A stretch of DNA of 24,024 nucleotides from JBJHBY01 sp050485745 (GTDB lineage Bacteria > Pseudomonadota > Gammaproteobacteria > Pseudomonadales > CAMLJR01), in contig JBJHBY010000017.1 in assembly GCA_050485745.1 (NCBI GenBank), positions 1 through 24,024 on the forward strand. Reading direction: 5' to 3'. Of this stretch, positions 1-5,511 are shown piece by piece (positions within the stretch are counted from its first letter, which is position 1; each line of letters begins with the position of its first letter). A program made the translations under genes and the position numbers. The notes under the pieces were generated by a model that was given only the letters and a program-made list of their open reading frames with translations, was not told the origin of the DNA and made no database searches.

Positions 1-34
1 CCCCAGGAAGGACCCGGTTGCAAAATGCAATCAT
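1..34 (-). CDS. 5' end of an unknown early gene, cut by the window edge
   Basis: A start codon at 34-32 overlaps the stop of the preceding minus-strand gene as ATGA, the same coupling used throughout this operon, and the frame stays open to the window edge (first residues MIAFCNRVLPG). Only 11 codons are visible, so no function can be given. By position after the O/P-like genes it would be the next early gene, where lambdoid phages carry nin-type genes. That is inference from position only. Confidence 0.3.
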   Translation of the reverse strand, partial: MIAFCNRVLPG

Positions 35-444
35 CCGAGAAGCCGGCGGGCGGTGCCGAGGTGCTCGAGGCCACAACGACGGCGACGCGCCCGATCTTCT
101 TCTGACTCCGGTTCTGGCGGAGGCCGGCGCAACGCCAGCGAACCGTCGTCGCCTTTGCAGAGCGCCACGAACTCCGGCAGGTTTGGCATGTCCGTCCGCC
201 GCTCACAACGCGAGATGCCGAGAGCGATGGCATCCTTGTCGATCTTGTCCAGGTGATTGGCCCAATCGCGGGCCGTGCGCGCGAGGCACGGCCACAGGCC
301 AGGCCGCTTCTTGCGGGCGCGTTCGCGCTTGGCGTCCCACACCGGCCCGTAGACCTTCGGCCACCGCTGGCCGTAGATCTCCTCCATGCGCCGCCACACC
401 CACTCGACGATCTTCTCCCGGTAGTTGAGCTGGTACTCACGCAT
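31..444 (-). CDS. Lambda P-like replication protein, second copy
   Basis: A 137-aa basic protein with the layout of phage replication protein P (helicase-loader type): YGQRW near residue 24, RDWANHL at 59-65, a helix ending in Cys80, and PNLPEF..LC at 87-96. The gene upstream carries the same motifs in the same order and spacing (YGHSW, RDWAQKL, AL..C, PPTL..F..LC), so the two look like diverged tandem paralogues. The chosen ATG at 444 overlaps the upstream stop by eight bases (ATGCGTGA). A longer reading to 537 exists but runs through the upstream gene. In the lambda family P recruits the host replicative helicase to O bound at the origin. Whether this copy does that or only assists the first is not visible. 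The C-terminus is rich in Pro, Glu and Arg. Confidence 0.7.
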   Translation of the reverse strand: MREYQLNYREKIVEWVWRRMEEIYGQRWPKVYGPVWDAKRERARKKRPGLWPCLARTARDWANHLDKIDKDAIALGISRCERRTDMPNLPEFVALCKGDDGSLALRRPPPEPESEEDRARRRRCGLEHLGTARRLLG

Positions 445-901
445 CGCCGGCCCCACGTGACCCGACCGCCGCCAGCGCCTGCGCCAGGGCCGCGCGGCCT
501 TTCGTCCTGTCTGCAGGGGGAGGGGGGAGGGACACATGGTCGGATGCCGGTCTGTGGCACGGCGCCGGATACTGCCGGCAGAGATGGTAGAACTGGCCCA
601 GTGTTGGTGGGCGCTCAGGGTAAATGGTCACGCAGGCATCCAGCGCACGGCCGATATCCTCAAGGCTGAACCGCGCCAGCTTCTGCGCCCAGTCCCGTTT
701 CGTCGCCGCCATCACCTTCTCCGCGTATGGCCCGCTGCCGAATCGGCTGGTCCACGAATGCCCGTACTGCGACTGGATGCGCACGAACACCCGCGAGATC
801 GTCTGATCATCCAGCGCCTCGCCTGGAGCGCTCAAACGCGGCGGCGCAGGCCGCTGCGTGCGCGTCAGCGCTTCCTGTGCCACGTCCTTTGCCTCTCGCA
901 T
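437..901 (-). CDS. Lambda P-like replication protein (helicase-loader type), first copy
   Basis: A 154-aa protein. Residues 30-110 carry the P-family pattern: RVF.RIQSQYGHSW, KRDWAQKLARFSLEDIGRALDAC and RPPTLGQFYHLC. The C-terminus is low complexity (Pro, Ala). The start overlaps the O-like gene by 95 bases, which would normally look suspicious, but an AGGAGG lies eight bases before this ATG inside the O-like coding sequence, so the overlap seems genuine. Its place directly after the O-like initiator is where lambda P sits. The inferred role is loading the host replicative helicase at the origin. Family assignment is by pattern, not by a database search. Confidence 0.75.
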   Translation of the reverse strand: MREAKDVAQEALTRTQRPAPPRLSAPGEALDDQTISRVFVRIQSQYGHSWTSRFGSGPYAEKVMAATKRDWAQKLARFSLEDIGRALDACVTIYPERPPTLGQFYHLCRQYPAPCHRPASDHVSLPPPPADRTKGRAALAQALAAVGSRGAGDA

Positions 902-1637
902 TCGTGTGCCCTCCTGCGGGCATCGCCCGCTTGATCTCTCGCGCCAGCTTCTGCGCCCACTGGCCCGGCGTGAAAAACGCCTCCTGCTCCAGCCAATAAC
1001 TGCGAAATTCCCCCAGCGCCGCCTGGCGCATCTCCTCGGAGACCGCCCTGGGGTTCACGCCCACCTGCACCAGGTGCATCTCCACATGCCCCCAGTTCGG
1101 CACCCATGTCGTCGACATCGCCTCGCGCGCGCGCGCGGAGGGGGAGTATTTATTACCGGATACCGGAGGTGTGTCGGCTTTCAGCTGTCGACTAGCTGTC
1201 GACTTGCTGTCGGCTTTCCCCGCGTAACCCGCATCACGTAACGGCTTCGTGCTGTCGGCTTTCAGCTGTCGACTAGCTGTCGACTTGCTGTCGGCTTTTA
1301 TTTGGACGGACTCATCCGTCAACGCCAGCGGCAGAAAAAAAATCAGATAATCCCGCGGCCCAACGGACCGCCGCTCAACCAATCCCACCGCCTCCAGCCG
1401 ACCCGCCAGCCGCCGCACCGCCGACTCATGCACCCGGCCCGTACCCCGCACCCCACGGCCTGGCTCCACGTACAGCGTCTCACTCAACATCTGCCACGAG
1501 ATCCGCCGCCGCACGCCCACCAGACCCGTCTGAAAATCCATCCAACGCCGCAGCCCACGCAGATACAGCACCTGAGCCGCAGCCGGCAGCCCCTGCAGCG
1601 CCTCATCCTCAGCGTCCGACCACGACGTCACCAGCAT
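807..1637 (-). CDS. Phage replication initiator, O-like (winged helix plus DnaT-like domain)
   Basis: A 276-aa protein in three parts. Residues 1-105 look like the winged-helix DNA-binding domain of phage O-type initiators, with VLYLRGLRRWMDFQTG, RRISWQML and a second basic helix with AVRRLAGRLEAVGLVERR. Residues 110-160 are a linker in which KADSKSTASRQLKAD occurs twice, the direct product of the DNA iterons underneath. Residues 175-240 resemble the DnaT-type single-strand-binding domain (VPNWGHVEMHL, GEFRSYW, GQWAQKLAREI). As in lambda O, the repeats that the N-terminal domain would bind lie inside its own gene. The start ATG overlaps the upstream 70-aa gene by ten bases and its ribosome site is weak, suggesting translational coupling. 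Confidence 0.82.
   Translation of the reverse strand: MLVTSWSDAEDEALQGLPAAAQVLYLRGLRRWMDFQTGLVGVRRRISWQMLSETLYVEPGRGVRGTGRVHESAVRRLAGRLEAVGLVERRSVGPRDYLIFFLPLALTDESVQIKADSKSTASRQLKADSTKPLRDAGYAGKADSKSTASRQLKADTPPVSGNKYSPSARAREAMSTTWVPNWGHVEMHLVQVGVNPRAVSEEMRQAALGEFRSYWLEQEAFFTPGQWAQKLAREIKRAMPAGGHTNARGKGRGTGSADAHAAACAAAFERSRRGAG
1137..1298. other. Putative phage replication origin: iteron cluster plus AT-rich flank inside the O-like gene
   Basis: A 46-bp sequence occurs twice as an exact direct repeat (1172-1217 and 1253-1298), spaced 81 bp apart. Each copy consists of 11-bp units of the form WGCTGTCGRCT: AGCTGTCGACT at 1183, 1194, 1264 and 1275, and TGCTGTCGGCT at 1205, 1250 and 1286, with a partial unit at 1172. 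The 11-bp period places the units on one helix face. On the O-gene 3' side is a short AT-rich stretch (around 1145-1156). In lambda the origin is likewise a set of iterons within O followed by an AT-rich unwinding element, so an origin bound by this O-like protein is the natural reading. Binding is inferred. Confidence 0.8.
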
Positions 1638-1840
1638 TCGCGTGCCATCCGGCGCCTACGCGCCCGCGCAGCCAGCGCAAAAACCATCTCCACATGCCGG
1701 CGCACGGAATCCCGCCAAGGCCTTGGCACCTCCGCCAACCGTCGCGCCCGCTCCTCCCGGGTCGCCCCCGTCTCCACATACCCGTTCCACAGGCACGAGC
1801 CCCAGGCGGCCTTGTCGTCCGGATCCGGATCGCCGGCCAT
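1628..1840 (-). CDS. Unknown 70-aa early phage protein
   Basis: The start codon follows immediately after the stop of the DksA-like gene (stop 1843-1841, start 1840), and the end overlaps the O-like start by ten bases, so it is part of the coupled replication operon. The protein is polar, with a Trp-rich acidic N-terminus (DPDDKAAWGSCLW) and an Arg-rich helical C-terminus (ARARRRRMAREC). I do not recognise a family. Two longer readings in other frames cover this stretch, but they are Arg/Gly/Trp-biased in the way GC-rich shadow frames are, and neither fits the start-stop coupling. Confidence 0.6.
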   Translation of the reverse strand: MAGDPDPDDKAAWGSCLWNGYVETGATREERARRLAEVPRPWRDSVRRHVEMVFALAARARRRRMARECW

Positions 1841-2065
1841 TCACGCGTACAGCCTCGCCCGCTGCTCGAGCGTCGCCGCACACTCCGTGCAGGTCTGGCA
1901 GCCCGGCACCGCCACCTGGCGGGCCGAGGGGATATGCAGGCCGCACTCCACGCAGCAATCCGCGCTCTCAGCCGCCGGCGGGGCGATCCCCCGTGCCGCA
2001 GAGATACGCGCCTCCAGCTCCCGCTCCATGTGGGCCTGCGCCCGGTCAGCGTCGTCCATCGGCAT
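1841..2065 (-). CDS. DksA/TraR-family zinc-finger protein
   Basis: A 74-aa protein with an N-terminal helix and the TraR/DksA C4 zinc finger: CVEC at 38-41 and CTEC at 59-62, with the usual IPSAR..AVPGC between them. DksA and TraR bind the secondary channel of RNA polymerase. Short phage and plasmid versions lack the long coiled coil of DksA and can act without ppGpp (known for TraR). The acidic residues near the N-terminus (MDDAD) could be the tip. It lies between the CII-like region and the O gene, so it is expected early and may tune host or phage transcription. The partner and effect are inferred from the family. Confidence 0.85.
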   Translation of the reverse strand: MPMDDADRAQAHMERELEARISAARGIAPPAAESADCCVECGLHIPSARQVAVPGCQTCTECAATLEQRARLYA

Positions 2066-2091
2066 ACCTCCCGAAAAGGCGGGAGGCCCCC

Positions 2092-2102
2092 TGTGCTAGC
2101 AT
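2092..2102 (+). promoter_or_regulatory. Possible extended -10 promoter for the 90-aa plus-strand gene
   Basis: TGTG followed by C and TAGCAT resembles an extended -10 element about 40 bases before the GTG at 2142. There is no convincing -35. It is proposed because this gene points against its neighbours and needs its own promoter. Confidence 0.25.
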
Positions 2103-2141
2103 CCGATTGCCACTCGAAACACCAACAACAGGAGGTCTCCC

Positions 2142-2414
2142 GTGACCAAAAAGACCAGAGAGCACCATGTGGCCACCAAGCGGCTCCACGCCGCCATCGG
2201 CGATCTCGCCTACACCCTCGACTGCTTTGGCGATGAAATCGCCCGGCGCGAGAGCTACAGCGAGCACACCGGCATGGACGCCGTCCACTACTACCTCATC
2301 CAGCAGCATCACTGGCTCCCGAGCCAGGTGCGCCACATGAGCACAGACGACCTTCACTTTCTTCTGCTCGAAGAGATGAAAGGATGGACTCTGCCAAAAG
2401 AAGCTCGCGACTGA
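2142..2414 (+). CDS. Unknown 90-aa protein encoded against the early operon
   Basis: GTG start with a strong AGGAGG (2130-2135) six bases upstream. The sequence is that of a soluble helical protein (HHVATKRLHAAIGDLAYTLDCF, then a WLPSQVRHMSTDDLHFLLLEEM segment), with none of the bias seen in shadow frames. It is the only plus-strand gene inside the minus-strand early operon. Its last 119 bases overlap, convergently, the 3' end of the 198-aa minus-strand gene. Read-through of the early operon would transcribe it in antisense, so it may be expressed mainly in the lysogen. No family is recognised. Confidence 0.6.
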   Translation: MTKKTREHHVATKRLHAAIGDLAYTLDCFGDEIARRESYSEHTGMDAVHYYLIQQHHWLPSQVRHMSTDDLHFLLLEEMKGWTLPKEARD

Positions 2415-2892
2415 GCCCGTCCGCGTTCTTCGCTCTCATCGCGGCGACATCGCTCCGGGCGCGCAGCAGCTCGGCATGCACCGCATCGTGAGAAACAGGG
2501 CCACGGAAGGCCCGCTCACCACCGCCGCCAGCCACAAACCCAGACGTCCCGCCCGACTGGACATTCGTCGCCTTGCGTTCCAGATAAAGGCGCAAACGAT
2601 CCAGCACCGCGCTCGTCAACATCGTCGCATCCTCCACCGACAGCACCAGGCGCACCACATCACCGTGCTCCGGCAACTGCCCCGGCGCCACAGCAAAGCT
2701 CACCGACAGATGCTCCCCGCCATCAAGGGCCGGGCCCGTCACCCCGCGCCAACGCGCGAGCAGATGGTCACCCCGCAGCGGCGCCGCCCCCGGAGGCGGA
2801 AACGACCCCGGATGGAACTGCCGCACCGAACACACCATCCCAGCGGCCTGGAAATCCGCACCGCAGGTCCACACATCACGTCTCACAGCCAT
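2296..2892 (-). CDS. Unknown 198-aa early phage protein
   Basis: The start has a GGAGG seven bases upstream, inside the end of the CII-like gene (17-base overlap), so translation is coupled. Residues 1-110 look like a compact beta-rich domain (VWTCGADFQAAGMVCSVR, LSVSFAVAP, GDVVRLVLSVEDATMLTSAVLDRL); residues 130-180 look helical. The C-terminal 40 codons lie opposite the 90-aa plus-strand gene. No family is recognised. Position between CII-like and DksA-like genes suggests an early accessory or regulatory role, but that is only context. Confidence 0.62.
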   Translation of the reverse strand: MAVRRDVWTCGADFQAAGMVCSVRQFHPGSFPPPGAAPLRGDHLLARWRGVTGPALDGGEHLSVSFAVAPGQLPEHGDVVRLVLSVEDATMLTSAVLDRLRLYLERKATNVQSGGTSGFVAGGGGERAFRGPVSHDAVHAELLRARSDVAAMRAKNADGLSRELLLAESILSSLRAEESEGRLCSCGAPGSGASDAAG

Positions 2893-3268
2893 GCAATGCC
2901 TCCAGGCGGCGCACCAGCGCCTGCTGTTGTTCCACAGAATGGATGTACTCGCGCATCAACCGGTCACGCTCCGTCTCCGGATTCACCTTCCTCGGCGACT
3001 CGTAGCCGCAGGCCTGAGCGAGGAACGCCATACCGATGTGAACATCCGCCGCAGCCCCAGCCTTCAAAATCCAGATCACCTCATCCAGCCCCAGCTTCTC
3101 CGGCCGCTCCGGGTCCAGGCAGCGGTTCAGATGCCGGGCCGCATCGATCACAGGGCGCGCCGGCCACAGATCCCCCGCCACCCGTTTTGGACCGCCCAGA
3201 CCCTCCACCACGTGCCGCAGCGCGTCCTCCAGCGTGTCGTGCCAGAGAGCCTGCTGTGACCCGCTCAT
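2876..3268 (-). CDS. CII-family phage transcription regulator
   Basis: A 130-aa protein matching the phage regulatory CII family (Phage_CP76 type): an N-terminal helix pair DALRHVVEGLGGPKRVAGDLWP, then ARHLNRCLDPERPEKLGLDEVIWILKAGA, then a helical C-terminal tail with VEQQQALVRRLEALHG that could oligomerise. The ATG at 3268 is chosen because an AGGGGG lies just upstream and because the reading up to 3397 would run through a terminator hairpin. It is first after that terminator, as cII follows tR1 in lambda. By analogy it would activate lysogeny promoters; its targets are not proven here. Confidence 0.75.
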   Translation of the reverse strand: MSGSQQALWHDTLEDALRHVVEGLGGPKRVAGDLWPARPVIDAARHLNRCLDPERPEKLGLDEVIWILKAGAAADVHIGMAFLAQACGYESPRKVNPETERDRLMREYIHSVEQQQALVRRLEALHGCET

Positions 3269-3279
3269 ACAACCCCCTG

Positions 3280-3302
3280 CAACGCCGTTGTATGGCGTTG
3301 TA
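3280..3302. promoter_or_regulatory. Direct/inverted repeat just upstream of the CII-like gene
   Basis: GSCGTTGTA occurs twice in tandem, ten bases apart (3284-3292 and 3294-3302). The same bases also form an inverted repeat CAACGCC...GGCGTTG (3280-3286 and 3294-3300). Tandem TTG units one helical turn apart are the style of site bound by lambda CII (TTGC-N6-TTGC). It may be a binding site for the CII-like protein or a structured leader. Function is inferred. Confidence 0.4.
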
Positions 3303-3317
3303 AAGGCGAAATCGGGC

Positions 3318-3353
3318 AAAAAAAGACCCGGGCCACCGACACGGCGGCCCGGG
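3318..3353 (-). terminator. Rho-independent terminator between cro-like and cII-like genes (tR1-like)
   Basis: CCCGGGCCACC (3327-3337) pairs with GGCGGCCCGGG (3343-3353) with one mismatch around a five-base loop. Read on the minus strand it is followed, two bases on, by seven Ts (3324-3318). It would stop transcription after the Cro-like gene unless antiterminated, the position of tR1 in lambda. Confidence 0.85.
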
Positions 3354-3440
3354 ACACTTTCAGGAGGAGTCGAGATGCAGCACACGCAGGCCGGCATGCC
3401 AGCGGGTAATGCTCTTGAAAGGGGGCCGAGAGAGGGGAGG

Positions 3441-3740
3441 TCACGCAGCGTCCTCGGTATCAGTCGCGGTGGCGGCGCTCGATCGCCCCGCGCGGCGGTC
3501 GTCCTGGTCCTCTTCGATCTGGATCGGCTCGGGACCGTAGAAATGGGCGAGAAACTCTCTCCAGCTCACAGCCCCATCTGTTGCCAGCCACAAGGCACGC
3601 ATGAGCGCCCTTCGGGGGATTTTACGCGGGGGGCGGGATGCAATATGCGCCCTGACGTAACCGGACGTCGTTCCAGCCCTCTCCGCGTAGGCCTCCAATG
3701 CTTCCGCGTCGAGGCGTTCGATGAACTGGTCGTATCTCAT
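3441..3740 (-). CDS. Cro-like helix-turn-helix repressor
   Basis: A 99-aa protein. Residues 10-60 read as a Cro/YdaS-type helix-turn-helix (EALEAYAERAGTTSGYVRAHI, then KIPRRALMRALWLATDGAVSWREFLAHF), followed by an acidic tail. It is divergent from the CI-like gene across the operator region and is the first gene of the minus-strand early operon, as cro is. The ATG at 3740 is preferred over one at 3782 because the longer form would start inside the operators. The ribosome site is weak, so a leaderless or near-leaderless transcript is possible. Expected to repress both divergent promoters during lytic growth. Confidence 0.75.
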   Translation of the reverse strand: MRYDQFIERLDAEALEAYAERAGTTSGYVRAHIASRPPRKIPRRALMRALWLATDGAVSWREFLAHFYGPEPIQIEEDQDDRRAGRSSAATATDTEDAA

Positions 3741-3750
3741 GAACGCCGAC

Positions 3751-3817
3751 GTTACCAAAACGGTAACTCTCTGCGCAAGCACTTTGTGACCGTTTTGAGA
3801 ATTTACCGAAAAGGTAA
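3751..3817. promoter_or_regulatory. Right operator region: two or three repressor sites between cro-like and cI-like genes
   Basis: Two dyads of the form TTACC-N5-GGTAA lie at 3752-3766 (within GTTACCAAAACGGTAAC) and 3803-3817. A degenerate copy TGACC-N5-GAGAA lies between them at 3787-3801. The same dyad recurs at the other early promoter (4759-4798). These are the expected binding sites of the CI-like and Cro-like proteins. A TTGCGC on the minus strand (3779-3774) could be the -35 for the cro-like gene, but no good -10 is evident. Confidence 0.8.
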
Positions 3818-3836
3818 GTAGGGATTAAATGGCCTC

Positions 3837-4229
3837 ATGAACATTCATGACATCCGACGCCAAAACCTCCGGGCGCTCGTTGGAGACGGGAAGGGTGCAA
3901 CAACACACTTTGCGGAGCGTGTGGGTAAGGATCGCTCACAGATAAGCCAACTCTTGAGCGACAAAAACATGGGCTCAAATGTCGCCAGGGACATCGAGGA
4001 GGCGCTGGGGTTGCCCGAGGGATGGATGGACAACCTGCAGGTCCGAGATACCGACGTACCCCCGATTTATGCGGCTCCCCCGCCTTCGGAGCCTACGTTG
4101 TCCGCAGAACAGCGCGAAATTCTCGAACTTCACCGCAGAATGCCCAAGCGTCACCGGGCCGCCTGGCGGGAGGCTGGGCGTGCGCTTGCTCAACCGGCTG
4201 TGAAGAAAGACACCAACGACTGCAAATGA
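3837..4229 (+). CDS. CI-like phage repressor (short, no peptidase domain)
   Basis: A 130-aa protein. Residues 5-65 form an XRE-type helix-turn-helix (NLRALV...ATTHFAERVGKDRSQISQLLSDKNMGSNVARDIEEALGLPEGWM), then a Pro-rich linker and a short helical tail. Its place, divergent to the Cro-like gene across TTACC-N5-GGTAA operators, marks it as the lysogeny repressor. Many lambda-type repressors carry a LexA-like self-cleaving domain; at this length there is no room for one, so induction by RecA-stimulated autocleavage is not expected. Its stop overlaps the start of the next gene (ATGA), so the two are co-expressed in the lysogen. Confidence 0.82.
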   Translation: MNIHDIRRQNLRALVGDGKGATTHFAERVGKDRSQISQLLSDKNMGSNVARDIEEALGLPEGWMDNLQVRDTDVPPIYAAPPPSEPTLSAEQREILELHRRMPKRHRAAWREAGRALAQPAVKKDTNDCK

Positions 4230-4702
4230 CTACGCGGTTCCGAAAAATCGACCCTGAGCATTATTTTTCGGGGTGGCAATTCGAGATACGTTCGGCACTC
4301 TGGCCAGCGCTCGGCGTGACGCAGCGCGAGTACGTTGACCGGCCGAAAACCAAGGCGGCCAGACAAAGGGCGATGGCCGCAGGGAAAACCAGAAAAGAGG
4401 CCGCCCGTATCAAAATCACATACACAGCCTACGTGGTCGCCGATAGTCCGCAGTACGCCTTCGAGGACGGGGACATATTTTACCGGCGCGGGGCCCACGG
4501 CGAAAACGGCATCCAGATCGGCCCCGTTCGCGACCAAGTGGAAGTCCTCACATTTGAGCCCGCTCAATACACCGCGCTTTACCAGATGTCAGCCCGGGCG
4601 GTCGCGGAGATGCTCCGGACAGGGATTAATCCCGCCTCGGCGCCGCTGCCGCGCACCGAGAGTTACCGCTACCTGACGCGCTACCTGCTCCGAAGCACCT
4701 GA
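4226..4702 (+). CDS. Unknown 158-aa protein co-expressed with the repressor
   Basis: Start overlaps the repressor stop as ATGA. The only other feature of the unit is the terminator that follows, so the pair should be made together in the lysogen. The protein starts with aromatic-rich residues (HYFSGWQFEIRSALWPALGV), has a basic middle (KTRKEAARIKITYTAYVV) and a mixed alpha/beta remainder. No signal peptide, transmembrane segment or family is recognised. Genes in this position in other phages often act in superinfection exclusion, toxin-antitoxin or repressor control, but nothing in this sequence selects one of these. Confidence 0.7.
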   Translation: MTTRFRKIDPEHYFSGWQFEIRSALWPALGVTQREYVDRPKTKAARQRAMAAGKTRKEAARIKITYTAYVVADSPQYAFEDGDIFYRRGAHGENGIQIGPVRDQVEVLTFEPAQYTALYQMSARAVAEMLRTGINPASAPLPRTESYRYLTRYLLRST

Positions 4703-4723
4703 TCCACGTCTACCGTTCGTCGG

Positions 4724-4749
4724 AAAGGCCTGCCTAGCGGGCCTTTTTT
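4724..4749 (+). terminator. Rho-independent terminator after the repressor operon
   Basis: AAAGGCCTG (4724-4732) pairs with CGGGCCTTT (4738-4746), one G-T pair, around the loop CCTAG, and runs into a six-T tract (4744-4749). It ends the two-gene lysogenic transcript just before the next promoter. Confidence 0.88.
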
Positions 4750-4757
4750 GTGCGCGC

Positions 4758-4801
4758 GTTACCATTTAGGTATTGACAGAACGTTACCGTATTGGTAACA
4801 C
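4758..4801 (+). promoter_or_regulatory. Early promoter (PL equivalent) with two repressor operators
   Basis: A perfect -35 TTGACA (4773-4778) is followed after 17 bases by TAACAC (4796-4801), a weak -10. Two operators overlap it: TTACC-N5-GGTAT at 4759-4773 and TTACC-N5-GGTAA at 4784-4798, the latter inside a 17-bp palindrome from 4783 to 4799. Their centres are 25 bp apart. This is the promoter of the long plus-strand operon and should be shut off by the CI-like protein. Confidence 0.82.
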
Positions 4802-4810
4802 TCCTCCCCA

Positions 4811-4883
4811 CGGCCCGCCAGCCGACCCCGCGCCGCCCCCTGACGGCCGGGTACCCCACATCACCGCTCGGCCTGGCGGGCCG
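4811..4883 (+). promoter_or_regulatory. Structured leader: 11-bp perfect inverted repeat between promoter and first gene
   Basis: CGGCCCGCCAG (4811-4821) and CTGGCGGGCCG (4873-4883) can pair in the leader RNA, enclosing 51 bases. There is no T tract, so it is not a simple terminator. Lambdoid phages place antitermination signals (nut or HK022-type put RNA) here. No box A or box B is evident and no N-like protein is recognised nearby, so an RNA-based mechanism is only a possibility. Confidence 0.4.
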
Positions 4884-4907
4884 CCCAGACACCATGGAGG
4901 AGAGCCG

Positions 4908-5096
4908 ATGCAACCAGCCACCTACACCGGCCCCGAGCGCCGACTCCAGCAGGCGCTGCGGGGCATCGTCGAACGGCGCATGGAACGGGGCTGGCGTCTC
5001 ATTTCCCGCCAGCCGCTGGAAATGCGCCGGGGCAGGGCGGTGTTCAGCCTCCTGCCCACCGGCGCTCTGATCGAGACCCTGGAGCCGGTCGCATGA
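4908..5096 (+). CDS. Unknown 62-aa basic protein, first gene of the early plus-strand operon
   Basis: ATG at 4908 with GGAGGAGAG just upstream. The protein is rich in Arg and Glu (PERRLQQALRGIVERRMERGWRLISR), then a short beta-like end. The stop overlaps the next start (ATGA). Position matches lambda N, and the Arg-rich helix would be compatible with RNA binding, but the family cannot be assigned and the N analogy is speculative. Confidence 0.65.
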   Translation: MQPATYTGPERRLQQALRGIVERRMERGWRLISRQPLEMRRGRAVFSLLPTGALIETLEPVA

Positions 5097-5326
5097 GCAA
5101 GACCGCCCAGCAGATCTTCGACGCCGCATTCCGCGCCCCCCGCGACCCTGGGAGCCCTGCGTACAAACAGGGCGTGCTGGCAGGCCTGCGCAAGCGCACC
5201 GGTGAAGACGCGAGTGCCGGGTCGGCATGCCCCTATCCAATGGGCACCGCAGCAGCCGACGCCTGGTACGCCGGAGTCGATGAGGCACGTGCCCTCTACC
5301 GGCGCGAGTTGGGGCTTTGGCCATGA
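5093..5326 (+). CDS. RMF-like small protein (ribosome modulation factor fold, putative)
   Basis: A 77-aa protein. Residues 24-66 follow the pattern of ribosome modulation factor: aYkqGvlAGlrkr, then CPYP at 46-49, then an alcohol/Ala stretch and a WyaGvdeAr end. E. coli RMF has the same order: QRGYQAGIAG, CPY, W..GW.EA. RMF dimerises 70S ribosomes in stationary phase. Here the N-terminus has about 15 extra residues. Starts on ATGA overlap with the preceding gene and ends on ATGA overlap with the next. Whether it binds ribosomes is untested; pattern similarity only. Confidence 0.6.
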   Translation: MSKTAQQIFDAAFRAPRDPGSPAYKQGVLAGLRKRTGEDASAGSACPYPMGTAAADAWYAGVDEARALYRRELGLWP

Positions 5327-5511
5327 AGGCCTACGCCATTTGCGACACCGACGGAGGCAGGCAGGCGCGCGCCCCGGCCCCGTTGCTGCGCCACATCTAC
5401 CCGACCCACGAGACCGCGGAGAGCGCCCGCAAGTATCACGGCCTCGCGTCCGAGTGGTATCCGATCCGCGAGATCGAAATCAGCCTGTGGCCCCAGGAGG
5501 ACAAGTCATGA
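5323..5511 (+). CDS. Unknown 62-aa phage protein
   Basis: Start by ATGA overlap with the RMF-like gene, end by ATGA overlap with the next. The protein opens with a beta strand (MKAYAICD) and has a helix (ETAESARKYHGLASEW) followed by a strand (YPIREIEISLWP). It looks like a small alpha/beta fold. No family is recognised. A TTG two codons earlier is a possible but less likely start. Confidence 0.6.
   Translation: MKAYAICDTDGGRQARAPAPLLRHIYPTHETAESARKYHGLASEWYPIREIEISLWPQEDKS

Noticed and set aside
1172..1298. Two 46-bp repeats as a CRISPR or tandem-duplication artefact
   Set aside because: Only two copies, built of 11-bp units, inside an O-like gene and in frame; an iteron origin explains them better.
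1302..2099. 265-codon plus-strand frame opposite the replication genes
   Set aside because: Pro/Arg/Ser/His-rich shadow reading; the minus-strand genes have domains, coupling and ribosome sites.
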